Of a stretch of DNA of 5,136 nt, positions 1 to 5,136 are shown piece by piece. A program made the translations under genes and the position numbers. This stretch comes from Devosia sp. (lineage in GTDB: Bacteria; Pseudomonadota; Alphaproteobacteria; Rhizobiales; Devosiaceae). The notes below the pieces were generated by a model. That model saw nothing but the letters and a program-made list of their open reading frames with translations. It had not been told where the DNA came from and ran no database searches. The stretch covers positions 1 through 5,136 of the forward strand of contig JAEUMC010000846.1 in assembly GCA_016793415.1 (NCBI GenBank), in the 5' to 3' direction. Positions within the stretch are counted from its first letter, which is position 1. The number at the start of each line of letters is the position of its first letter.

Positions 1-1196
1 TCCTCGATGTTATGCTCGCGCGTGGCGCGGCCCGAGTTCACGTCGATCGAGACCAGTGCTTCGGTGGGGTTGATCACCAGATAGCCGCCGGAGGGCAGGG
101 TGACCTGCGGCGAGAACATCTGGTCGAGCTGACCCTCGACGTTGAACTTCGAAAACAGCGGCGCGTCATCCTTGTAGAGCTGCACGTTCTTGGCGTGGCT
201 CGGCATGATCATGCGCATGAAGTCTTTGGCTTCGCGGTAGGCGTCGTCGCCCGCCACGAACAGCTCGTCGATATCCTTGTTGTAGAGGTCGCGGATGGTC
301 CGCTTGATCAGCGAGCCCTCCTCGTAGACGAGACAGGGGGCCTGCGACTTCAGCGTCAGTGAGCGGACATTTTCCCACAGCCGCTGCAGGTACTCGAAAT
401 CGCGCTTCACCTCTGCCTTGGTGCGGCTGGCGCCGGCCGTCCTGAGGATGATCCCCTGGCCCTGCGGCACTTCAAGATCCCCGACGATGTCCTTGAGGCG
501 CTTGCGGTCTGCGGCATTGGTGATCTTGCGCGAGATGCCGCCGCCACGGGCGGTGTTGGGCATCAGCACCGAATAGCGGCCGGCGAGCGACAGGTAGGTG
601 GTGAGGGCCGCGCCCTTGTTGCCGCGCTCTTCCTTGACCACCTGCACCAGCATCACCTGCCGGCGCTTGATCACTTCCTGAATCTTGTACTGATGGCGGC
701 GCTGCGACGGACGGCGGCGCTCCTGCACGTCCTCGAGAGCATCCGAACCGCCGACGCTCTCGACCGGCTCGTTGCTGGTCGGCGCCTGCTCGATGTGGCT
801 GTGCTCTTCGTCGCCCTCGGCGTCGTCATGCGAATCGCCATCCGACGAAACCTCGGCCGGCGCTGCGGCGTTGGCCGCGGCGTGCTCGTGTTCGTGGTCG
901 TCGTCGTCATGCGCCTCGTCGCGCAGCAGCGCTTCGCGGTCGGCAATCGGGATCTGGTAATAGTCGGGGTGGATTTCCGAGAAGGCCAGGAAACCGTGGC
1001 GGTTGCCGCCATACTCGATGAATGCCGCCTGGAGCGAGGGTTCCACACGCGTCACCTTGGCGAGGTAGATGTTACCCCGCAGCTGCCGCCGGGTGGCGGA
1101 TTCGAAATCGAACTCTTCGAGCCGGTTCCCGTTAGTGACGACGATCCGTGTTTCTTCCGGGTGGATGGCATCCACCAGCATGCGCTTTGTAGCCAT
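1..1196 (-). CDS. rne: Ribonuclease E, N-terminal catalytic part (partial, cut by left window edge)
   Basis: Essential endoribonuclease that starts mRNA decay, matures rRNA and tRNA, and scaffolds the degradosome at its C-terminal end, which is outside the window. The reading frame is open from an ATG at 1196 to the edge: 398 codons plus two bases. Residues 1-40 match the conserved start (HPEETRIVV, RLEEFDFES). The S1 RNA-binding domain begins near residue 40 (GNIYLAKVTRVEPSLQAAFI, HGFLAFSEIHPDYYQIP), is interrupted by a low-complexity insert at about 85-165, and resumes at about 169-210 (YKIQEVIKRRQVMLVQVVKE). The 5'-phosphate sensor motif RTAG is at 252-255. LPSGGYLVI at 367-375 leads into IDVNSGRATRE, whose Asp385 corresponds to E. 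coli metal ligand D303. The second metal Asp, the zinc-link and the degradosome arm are missing because the window ends. The start fits family length, and GGAG lies 9 nt upstream. RNase G is unlikely given the N-terminal sequence and the S1 insert. Confidence 0.97.
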   Translation of the reverse strand, partial: MATKRMLVDAIHPEETRIVVTNGNRLEEFDFESATRRQLRGNIYLAKVTRVEPSLQAAFIEYGGNRHGFLAFSEIHPDYYQIPIADREALLRDEAHDDDDHEHEHAAANAAAPAEVSSDGDSHDDAEGDEEHSHIEQAPTSNEPVESVGGSDALEDVQERRRPSQRRHQYKIQEVIKRRQVMLVQVVKEERGNKGAALTTYLSLAGRYSVLMPNTARGGGISRKITNAADRKRLKDIVGDLEVPQGQGIILRTAGASRTKAEVKRDFEYLQRLWENVRSLTLKSQAPCLVYEEGSLIKRTIRDLYNKDIDELFVAGDDAYREAKDFMRMIMPSHAKNVQLYKDDAPLFSKFNVEGQLDQMFSPQVTLPSGGYLVINPTEALVSIDVNSGRATREHNIE

Positions 1197-1204
1197 AAAC
1201 GAAG

Positions 1205-1209
1205 TCTCC
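1205..1209 (-). promoter_or_regulatory. Ribosome binding site of rne
   Basis: On the minus strand GGAGA lies with 9 nt between GGAG and the ATG at 1196, a good Shine-Dalgarno spacing that supports this start. An in-frame GTG at 1229 (11 codons upstream) is less likely because the conserved N-terminus of the family fits the ATG. Confidence 0.7.
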
Positions 1210-1234
1210 GCGCCGTCGCGCGCCGACACCGATC

Positions 1235-1250
1235 GACCGGCGAACCGGTC
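1235..1250 (-). other. Perfect 6-bp hairpin with UUCG loop in the rne leader
   Basis: Minus-strand GACCGG-UUCG-CCGGUC forms a perfect stem with a four-base UUCG loop, closed by a G-C pair rather than the extra-stable C-G pair. It starts about 54 nt before the rne ATG, and its first base is also the last base of an AGGAGG hexamer (1250-1255). Folding could therefore affect access to that hexamer. The stem is directly visible; any role is inferred. Confidence 0.5.
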
Positions 1251-1259
1251 CTCCTGATG

Positions 1260-1300
1260 TCGCGCCATGCGAGGCGAAAGGTTTTAGGAGGATGGCGCGA
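1260..1300 (-). other. 9-bp stem with CCUCCU loop in the rne leader
   Basis: Plus-strand positions 1260-1268 (TCGCGCCAT) are the exact reverse complement of 1292-1300 (ATGGCGCGA), giving a 9-bp stem with a 23-nt loop. In the rne transcript the loop begins with CCUCCU (1291-1286), complementary to AGGAGG at 1255-1250 just 4 nt beyond the stem. An alternative 5-bp hairpin, GGCGC/GCGCC at 1294-1308, uses part of the same sequence, so the two stems exclude each other. The pairings are seen; a switching or pseudoknot role is inference. Confidence 0.4.
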
Positions 1301-1310
1301 GAGGCGCCGG

Positions 1311-1337
1311 CAAAAGCAACGGCGCGCGCGCCGCTGC
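1311..1337 (-). terminator. Terminator-like hairpin with short U-tract inside the rne leader
   Basis: On the minus strand GCAGCGGCG (1337-1329) pairs with CGCCGUUGC (1324-1316) through 9 pairs, one of them G-U, around a CGCG loop, and is followed directly by UUUU (1315-1312). The plus strand has no T-run after the stem, so the orientation matches rne transcription. It lies about 115 nt upstream of the rne start, so it could be an attenuator or the 3' end of a short leader RNA. Four U residues make it a weak terminator at best. Confidence 0.4.
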
Positions 1338-1475
1338 GAGACTGGAGAGCGAAGGCAGCCGGGACTTCGACGACAAAAGCGCAACCGCTGTTCGGGATCG
1401 CGTCACTCTTTGTCTGCCCGATGGCCATCAGACCTCTTCCTTGAGAACAGGCCAGCCAATTCTGCCGCCTGTCCT

Positions 1476-1493
1476 TCGACCCCTAGAGGTCGA
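1476..1493 (-). other. 6-bp hairpin in the rne leader
   Basis: TCGACC (1476-1481) and GGTCGA (1488-1493) form a perfect 6-bp stem with a 6-nt loop. It is one of several stems in the upstream half of the leader. No specific role can be assigned. Confidence 0.35.
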
Positions 1494-1529
1494 GATTCTA
1501 TCGCGAGGCGCCAAATGTGCCGCACTTCA

Positions 1530-1558
1530 GATCGGCTCACCTCAGGTGATAACCGATC
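1530..1558 (-). other. 11-bp two-part hairpin in the rne leader
   Basis: The outer stem GATCGG/CCGATC (1530-1535 with 1553-1558) encloses an inner stem TCACC/GGTGA (1537-1541 with 1545-1549) with a 3-nt loop and a small asymmetric internal loop. This is the longest near-continuous helix in the region. The enterobacterial rne leader also contains hairpins that RNase E recognises, but no sequence similarity to those is claimed. The symmetry could instead be a protein-binding dyad in DNA. Confidence 0.4.
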
Positions 1559-1640
1559 CGCCGCTGCCGACCACACGGGGCCAAGGGCGCCGATTGCGCC
1601 GCTCCGGCATATGGTGGCGGCAGCAGGCCGCCTCAAGATC

Positions 1641-1669
1641 GCTTTAGGGTTGTTGCCGCAAATTGGCAA
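1641..1669 (-). promoter_or_regulatory. Candidate rne promoter
   Basis: On the minus strand TTGCCA (1669-1664, five of six matches to the -35 consensus) is followed after 17 nt by TAAAGC (1646-1641, three of six matches to the -10 consensus). This would start transcription near 1634 and give a leader of about 440 nt. The -10 match is weak, so this is only the best candidate I can see. Confidence 0.3.
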
Positions 1670-1671
1670 CA
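1651..1671. repeat. 7-bp inverted repeat over the candidate rne -35 box
   Basis: TGTTGCC (1651-1657) and GGCAACA (1665-1671) form a perfect inverted repeat with a 7-bp centre, GCAAATT. It covers the candidate -35 box and part of the spacer of the rne promoter and lies between the two divergent promoters. That is a typical place for an operator, but I do not recognise the binding protein. Confidence 0.4.
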
Positions 1672-1720
1672 GGAAACTCAAAACCCACCGGTACGGGCGG
1701 CTTCCAGATCGATCACATTA

Positions 1721-1749
1721 TTGCATTGTCGACGCGCGGTGCGTAACGC
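1721..1749 (+). promoter_or_regulatory. Candidate amiC promoter
   Basis: TTGCAT (1721-1726) and TAACGC (1744-1749) are separated by 17 bp. The -10 box is poor (three of six matches). Transcription would start near 1756, almost on top of the GTG at 1765, which makes the later TTG at 1807 more attractive as the translation start. Confidence 0.25.
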
Positions 1750-1764
1750 CGCAGAATCGCCCGA

Positions 1765-3084
1765 GTGATCTGGCGTCTTGCACCACTCTTTGGGAGCGCT
1801 GCTGTCTTGCTGAAATCTGCCGGTTCGGCCGGTCATACCCGCACAATTGCTGGGTTTGCGGCGATCGTGCTGGTCCTCGTGGCTAGCCTGTTCGCAGCGC
1901 ATCCGGCCTTTGCCCAGCTCGAATCGATCGAGGATTACCCCGATGTCATCGATGCGCGCGTCACCGCGACGCCGCAGCGGGCCCGCCTGATCATCGATCT
2001 CTCGGGTCCGACCGAGTTCGCCATCGTTTCGCTCGATAAGCCCAACCGCATCGCCATCGACGTCAAGGCGTTCGAGTTGAAGATCCTCGCCCCGGCCGAT
2101 GTCGCCGGAAAGGGCATCGTCACCAGCTACACCGTCGAGATGGCCGAGAAGGGCAGGGCGCGTACCTTGCTGACTCTCGCCCAGCCGGCGCAGGTACAGC
2201 AGGCCTATATCCTCGATGCCGTCGCCGATCAGCCGGCGCGCCTCGTCGTCGACATCATCACCGCCACGCCCGAGGAGTTCGCCAGCAAGGTCGCCTCAGA
2301 CCTCGCCGCCTCGATTGCCAACCAGGGCGCAGCGCCGGTAACGGCTTCGACCGATCCGGGCACCCATGCGCCGATCACCGCCACCCGTCCGCTGGTGGTG
2401 CTCGACCCCGGCCATGGCGGCGTCGATAACGGCGCCAGCGCCCCCAACGGCACGCATGAAAAGGACATCACGCTCGCCTTCGCGCTGCAACTGCAGAAGG
2501 TGCTGATCGATTCCGGGCGCTTCGACGTGGCGCTCACCCGCGAGGACGATACCTATCTGTCGCTGAACGAACGCGTCGACCTTGCCCGCCAGAACAAGGC
2601 CGACATCTTCATTTCGCTGCACGCCGACAGCTTCCAGGATGAGCAGATCCGTGGCGCCAGCGTCTATACTCGCGATGAAAATGCCACCGACGTGCTCGAT
2701 AAGGTGCTGGCCGATGGCGAGAACCGCTACGATATCGTCGCCGGCTTCTCGGTTCCGCAGGCCACCCCGGCGGTAATGGATATCCTCGTCGACCTGATGC
2801 GGCGCGAGATGCGCAAATCCAGCTTCCTCGCCGCCGAAGCCATCGTGCACCAGCTCGAGCCGAGCGTCGCGTTGCGCCGCTTCCCGGTGCGGCAGGCCGA
2901 TTTCTTCGTGCTGCAGGCGCCCGACGTTCCCTCGGTGCTGGTCGAGCTGGGCTTCCTCTCTAACGCCTCCGATATCGCCAACCTGCAGCAGTCCGATTGG
3001 CGCGACCGGGTGGTGGATGCGCTGGCTCGCGGCATTGCCGACTATTTCGACAGCACGCAGAAAGCCGCGGCAGCAACGCAGTGA
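1765..3084 (+). CDS. amiC: Exported N-acetylmuramoyl-L-alanine amidase, AmiC type (AMIN + Amidase_3)
   Basis: Zinc-dependent periplasmic hydrolase that cuts the bond between N-acetylmuramic acid and L-alanine of the stem peptide, mainly at the septum. Numbering from the GTG at 1765: a hydrophobic export signal spans about 29-50, with likely cleavage after AFA at residue 50. An AMIN domain, which targets peptidoglycan or the septum, spans about 58-165. A linker follows, then the Amidase_3 domain from about 209 to 428. Zinc ligands are His217 in DPGHGG, Glu232 in HEKD and His286 in SLHAD; the catalytic Glu394 is in VELGFLSN. The roughly 105-residue stretch between SLHAD and VELGF includes the probable regulatory helix (about 335-365) that blocks the active site in AmiB/AmiC enzymes until an LytM-type activator (EnvC/NlpD; DipM in Caulobacter) displaces it. 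Start uncertain: the GTG has no clear ribosome binding site and gives an over-long signal region, while TTG at 1807 has GGGAG 10 nt upstream. It is followed by mrcA on the same strand. Confidence 0.95.
   Translation: MIWRLAPLFGSAAVLLKSAGSAGHTRTIAGFAAIVLVLVASLFAAHPAFAQLESIEDYPDVIDARVTATPQRARLIIDLSGPTEFAIVSLDKPNRIAIDVKAFELKILAPADVAGKGIVTSYTVEMAEKGRARTLLTLAQPAQVQQAYILDAVADQPARLVVDIITATPEEFASKVASDLAASIANQGAAPVTASTDPGTHAPITATRPLVVLDPGHGGVDNGASAPNGTHEKDITLAFALQLQKVLIDSGRFDVALTREDDTYLSLNERVDLARQNKADIFISLHADSFQDEQIRGASVYTRDENATDVLDKVLADGENRYDIVAGFSVPQATPAVMDILVDLMRREMRKSSFLAAEAIVHQLEPSVALRRFPVRQADFFVLQAPDVPSVLVELGFLSNASDIANLQQSDWRDRVVDALARGIADYFDSTQKAAAATQ
1792..1796 (+). promoter_or_regulatory. Possible ribosome binding site favouring a TTG start at 1807
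   Basis: GGGAG lies 10 nt ahead of an in-frame TTG at 1807-1809. Starting there removes 14 residues and leaves a signal peptide of about 36 residues, closer to the usual size than the 50 residues from the GTG at 1765. The shorter start is therefore a real alternative. Confidence 0.4.
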
Positions 3085-3128
3085 CGTTTTCGGCACGCGC
3101 CGCATCGCAAGTGATTGAACTGGCGGGC

Positions 3129-3160
3129 TTGTCCACATTTCCGCCCTTGTCTGGTATGAT
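3129..3160 (+). promoter_or_regulatory. Candidate extended -10 promoter ahead of mrcA
   Basis: TGGTATGAT (3152-3160) fits an extended -10 element (TGn plus TATGAT, five of six matches). The only -35-like hexamer, TTGTCC at 3129-3134, is 20 bp away, longer than usual, but extended -10 promoters tolerate a poor -35. Transcription would start near 3167, about 57 nt before the mrcA ATG. This suggests mrcA can be transcribed apart from amiC, in addition to any read-through. I see no intrinsic terminator between the two genes. Confidence 0.4.
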
Positions 3161-3175
3161 TCCGCAATATTCCGC
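3139..3175 (+). repeat. Three TTCCGC direct repeats at the mrcA promoter
   Basis: TTCCGC occurs at 3139-3144, 3160-3165 and 3170-3175, with start-to-start spacings of 21 and 10 bp, close to two and one helical turns. The last two copies extend to ATTCCGC. They flank the candidate -10 box and could be a regulator site on one face of the DNA. No regulator is recognised. Confidence 0.35.
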
Positions 3176-3208
3176 GCCTCATCCGATCGGACCTGTGGCG
3201 CCTGCTCC

Positions 3209-3212
3209 AAGG
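3209..3212 (+). promoter_or_regulatory. Weak ribosome binding site of mrcA
   Basis: AAGG lies 11 nt ahead of the ATG at 3224, slightly far and short. No better in-frame start with a stronger site is visible, and the ATG directly precedes the expected membrane anchor, so the start is kept. Confidence 0.4.
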
Positions 3213-3223
3213 TTCACGATCTG

Positions 3224-5136
3224 ATGCTCAGACTTCTCGGCTGGCTCTTCGGTTTCGGCGTGTTCTGCGCCCTGGGTGCCGTTGCGGTTGGCGCCGTCTA
3301 TCTCAACCAGCTGAATTCGACGCTGCCCGACTACACCGTGCTGAAGGACTATCAGCCGCCGGTGACGACGCGCGTCCATGCCGCCGATGGCACGCTGCTC
3401 GCCGAGTACGCGCGCGAGCGCCGGCTGTTCCAGCCGATCGAGACCATCCCGCCGCTGATCATCAACGCCTTCATCTCGGCCGAAGACAAGGATTTCTACA
3501 CCCACTCGGGTATCGCCGTGGACGGCGTGGTCCGCGCGCTGCGCGACAACATCATGGCGCGCGTCGAAGGCAATGACTCCATCCAGGGTGGCGGCTCGAC
3601 CATTACCCAGCAGGTGGCCAAGAACTTCCTGCTCACCTCCGAGCAGACCTGGGATCGCAAGATCCAGGAAGCCATCCTGGCGCTCAGGATCGAGTCGACC
3701 TTCTCGAAGAACAAGATCCTCGAGCTCTACGTCAACGAGATCTTCCTCGGGCTCAATTCTTATGGCGTGGCGGCCGCGGCGCTGAACTATTTCGACAAGG
3801 CGCTGTACGAGCTGACCCTCAGCGAGGCTGCCTATCTCGCCGCGCTCCCCAAGGGCCCGAACAACTACCACCCGTTCCGCCGCCCCAAGCAGGCGATCGA
3901 GCGTCGCAACTGGGTGATCGACCGCATGGTCGAGAATGGCTACGTGACCGCCGAAGAGGCTGCCAAGGCCAAGGACGAGCCGCTCAACGTCAAGCCGCGC
4001 AGCTCCGGCAGCCAGCTGTTCTCGGCCGAGTACTTCACCGAGGAGGTGCGCCGCCAGCTCGGCAAGCTCTATGGCGAGGCCGAACTCTACGGCGGCGGCC
4101 TCAGCGTGCGCACCACGCTCGATCCGCACCTGCAGGAATATGCCCGCCGCGCCCTCATGGATGGGCTGATCCACTACGATCACGGCGAAGGCTTCCGTGG
4201 GCCGATCGCCAGTGTCGACATCACCGGCGATTGGGGCGTTGCGGTCAACGCGGTCAAGCCGCTCAGCGACGTGCCCGAGTGGACGCTCGCCGTGGTGCTC
4301 GAGATGGGCGACAACGAGGGCCGGATCGGCATCCGTCCCGCCACCGACATCGAAGGCAAGGTCTCGGCCGACCGCGTCACCGGCACGCTCGCCGGCCCCG
4401 ACATCAAGTGGGTGAGCAAGAAGCTCGGCTCGATCCTCAAGCCCGGCGACGTGATCTACGTTTCCAAGCTCGCCGATCGCGAAGGCGCCTATACGCTCGA
4501 GCAGGTGCCCGAGCTCGAAGGCGCGCTGGTCGCCATGGATCCGCGCACCGGTCGCGTGCTCGCCATGGTCGGCGGCTTCTCCTACGCAGAATCCGAGTTC
4601 AACCGCGCCACCCAGGCAATGCGGCAGCCCGGCTCGTCGTTCAAGCCGATCGTCTACTCGGCGGCGCTCGACAACGGCTACACCCCGGCTTCGGTGGTGC
4701 TCGACGCGCCGATCGAGATCGTCAACGGCGACGGCTCGGTCTGGCGGCCGGAAAACTACGCGCAAGAATTCTACGGCCCGCAGACCCTCCGCCGCGGCAT
4801 CGAGCGCTCGCGAAACGTCATGACCGTGCGTCTGGCCAAGGATCTCGGCATGCCGCTGATTTCCGACTATGCCAAGATGTTCGGCATCTACGACGACCTC
4901 AATCCCGTGCTGGCCATGGCGCTCGGCGCCGGCGAAACCACCGACATGCGGATGACGGCCGCTTACGCGACCATCGCCAATGGCGGCCGGCGGATCGTCC
5001 CGACGCTGATCGACCGCATCCAGGATCGCTACGGCAAGACCATCTACCGGCACGACGAGCGCGTCTGCGACGGCTGCACCGCCCAGAGCTGGAACCAGCA
5101 GGGCGAACCGCTGATCATCGACAATCGCGAGCAGGT
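3224..5136 (+). CDS. mrcA: Class A penicillin-binding protein 1a, bifunctional (partial, cut by right window edge)
   Basis: Inner-membrane enzyme that polymerises lipid II into glycan strands and cross-links them in the periplasm. The 637 visible codons begin with a membrane anchor at about residues 5-26. The glycosyltransferase (GT51) domain spans about 55-235, with catalytic Glu87 in EDKDFYTH, GGSTITQQVAKN at 123-134, RKIQEAILALRIE at 145-157, KILELYVNEIFLG at 164-176 and LPKGPNNYHP at 208-217. An OB-like insert at about 325-430, typical of PBP1a, follows. The transpeptidase domain starts near 432, with SxxK as Ser471/Lys474 (acyl-ester serine and lysine, the beta-lactam target) and SxN as Ser529-Arg530-Asn531. 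The KTG motif and the C-terminus lie beyond the edge. A Cys-x-x-Cys pair (615, 618) falls late in the visible part. The OB insert and close spacing of GT51 motifs favour PBP1a over PBP1b or PBP1c. It is 139 bp downstream of amiC on the same strand, so synthesis and hydrolysis of the wall are encoded side by side. Confidence 0.96.
   Translation, partial: MLRLLGWLFGFGVFCALGAVAVGAVYLNQLNSTLPDYTVLKDYQPPVTTRVHAADGTLLAEYARERRLFQPIETIPPLIINAFISAEDKDFYTHSGIAVDGVVRALRDNIMARVEGNDSIQGGGSTITQQVAKNFLLTSEQTWDRKIQEAILALRIESTFSKNKILELYVNEIFLGLNSYGVAAAALNYFDKALYELTLSEAAYLAALPKGPNNYHPFRRPKQAIERRNWVIDRMVENGYVTAEEAAKAKDEPLNVKPRSSGSQLFSAEYFTEEVRRQLGKLYGEAELYGGGLSVRTTLDPHLQEYARRALMDGLIHYDHGEGFRGPIASVDITGDWGVAVNAVKPLSDVPEWTLAVVLEMGDNEGRIGIRPATDIEGKVSADRVTGTLAGPDIKWVSKKLGSILKPGDVIYVSKLADREGAYTLEQVPELEGALVAMDPRTGRVLAMVGGFSYAESEFNRATQAMRQPGSSFKPIVYSAALDNGYTPASVVLDAPIEIVNGDGSVWRPENYAQEFYGPQTLRRGIERSRNVMTVRLAKDLGMPLISDYAKMFGIYDDLNPVLAMALGAGETTDMRMTAAYATIANGGRRIVPTLIDRIQDRYGKTIYRHDERVCDGCTAQSWNQQGEPLIIDNREQ

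Larger units (their letters stand above)
1197..1640 (-). other. Probable long 5' untranslated leader of rne
   Basis: About 440 bases without a convincing conserved gene separate the rne start from its best candidate promoter. Enterobacterial rne has a leader of about 360 nt through which RNase E represses its own synthesis; a similar length here suggests, but does not prove, comparable feedback control. On the minus strand I see hairpins at 1530-1558, 1476-1493, 1447-1472 (ACAGGC/GCCTGT), 1311-1337, 1260-1300 or 1294-1308 (mutually exclusive), and 1235-1250. A 98-codon ORF with a reasonable ribosome binding site starts at 1428 and runs into rne out of frame; see findings. The GC-rich composition makes some chance stems likely. 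Confidence 0.5.

Noticed and set aside
1227..1229. In-frame GTG upstream of the rne ATG as the true start
   Set aside because: AGGAGG is 20 nt away, too far unless a hairpin brings it nearer, and the extra residues do not resemble the RNase E N-terminus, whereas the ATG at 1196 fits.
1371..1391. Second terminator-like element, AGCG/CGCU followed by UUU on the minus strand
   Set aside because: A 4-bp stem is too short to be a credible terminator.
1441..1647. A 68-codon plus-strand frame in the intergenic region
   Set aside because: It has no clear promoter or ribosome binding site, and its sequence looks like random GC-rich translation over the hairpins of the rne leader.
1403..1681. A 92-codon minus-strand frame in the rne leader
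   Set aside because: It starts with TTG upstream of the candidate rne promoter, has no convincing ribosome binding site and resembles no known protein.
693..1886. A 397-codon open frame on the plus strand
   Set aside because: It is antisense to the conserved rne coding region and crosses the divergent promoter region and the amidase start. The low-complexity Val/Arg-rich protein is a shadow of the rne insert.
3089..3105. CGGC/GCCG stem after the amidase stop as a terminator
   Set aside because: The stem has only 4 bp and no T-run follows it.
2296..3210. A 304-codon open frame on the minus strand
   Set aside because: It is antisense to the amidase catalytic domain and lacks any recognisable domain, so it is a high-GC mirror frame.
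3179..5053. A 624-codon open frame on the minus strand
   Set aside because: It lies antisense to mrcA, whose catalytic motifs are unmistakable. Its composition (rich in Asp, Arg, His, Val) is the usual mirror of a high-GC coding frame, and it shows no recognisable domain.
1..5136. Search for an undescribed multi-gene system such as defence, mobile or biosynthetic genes
   Set aside because: All coding capacity is explained by three well-known housekeeping genes. No repeats, transposase, toxin-antitoxin pair, CRISPR array or unusual composition was seen; only the rne leader holds unexplained structure.

Overview
The window looks like a chromosomal housekeeping locus of an alphaproteobacterium, most likely of the order Hyphomicrobiales (Rhizobiales). 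The evidence is high GC in third codon positions, an RNase E with a long acidic insert in its S1 domain, and the gene order rne (divergent) - amiC - mrcA, which I recall as common in that order. A Devosia-like relative is my best guess from protein style, but I cannot confirm the genus. I see no mobile element, tRNA, rRNA, CRISPR array or phage gene.

Layout. Positions 1-1196 (minus strand) hold the first 398 codons of ribonuclease E, cut by the left edge. Positions 1197-1764 are a long divergent intergenic region, which on the minus strand is probably a long rne leader. It holds several hairpins, including a terminator-like stem with a U-tract, a 9-bp stem with an anti-Shine-Dalgarno hexamer in its loop, and an isolated AGGAGG. 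Positions 1765-3084 (plus strand) encode an exported AMIN-domain N-acetylmuramoyl-L-alanine amidase of the AmiC type. A 139-bp gap (3085-3223) carries a plausible extended -10 promoter and three phased TTCCGC repeats. Positions 3224-5136 (plus strand) encode a bifunctional class A penicillin-binding protein of the PBP1a type, cut by the right edge before its KTG motif.

How they work together. RNase E starts mRNA decay and rRNA processing in the cytoplasm and is functionally separate from its neighbours. The two plus-strand genes act on peptidoglycan in the periplasm: PBP1a polymerises and cross-links glycan strands, while the amidase cuts stem peptides from glycan, mainly during daughter-cell separation. 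Their same-strand adjacency suggests co-transcription, possibly with extra input from a promoter just ahead of mrcA.

The coding content is ordinary. The part most worth a second look is the rne leader (about 1197-1640), where several mutually exclusive RNA structures and a small ORF with a good ribosome binding site lie together. This would fit autoregulation of RNase E, known from enterobacteria, but the elements seen here are predictions from sequence alone.
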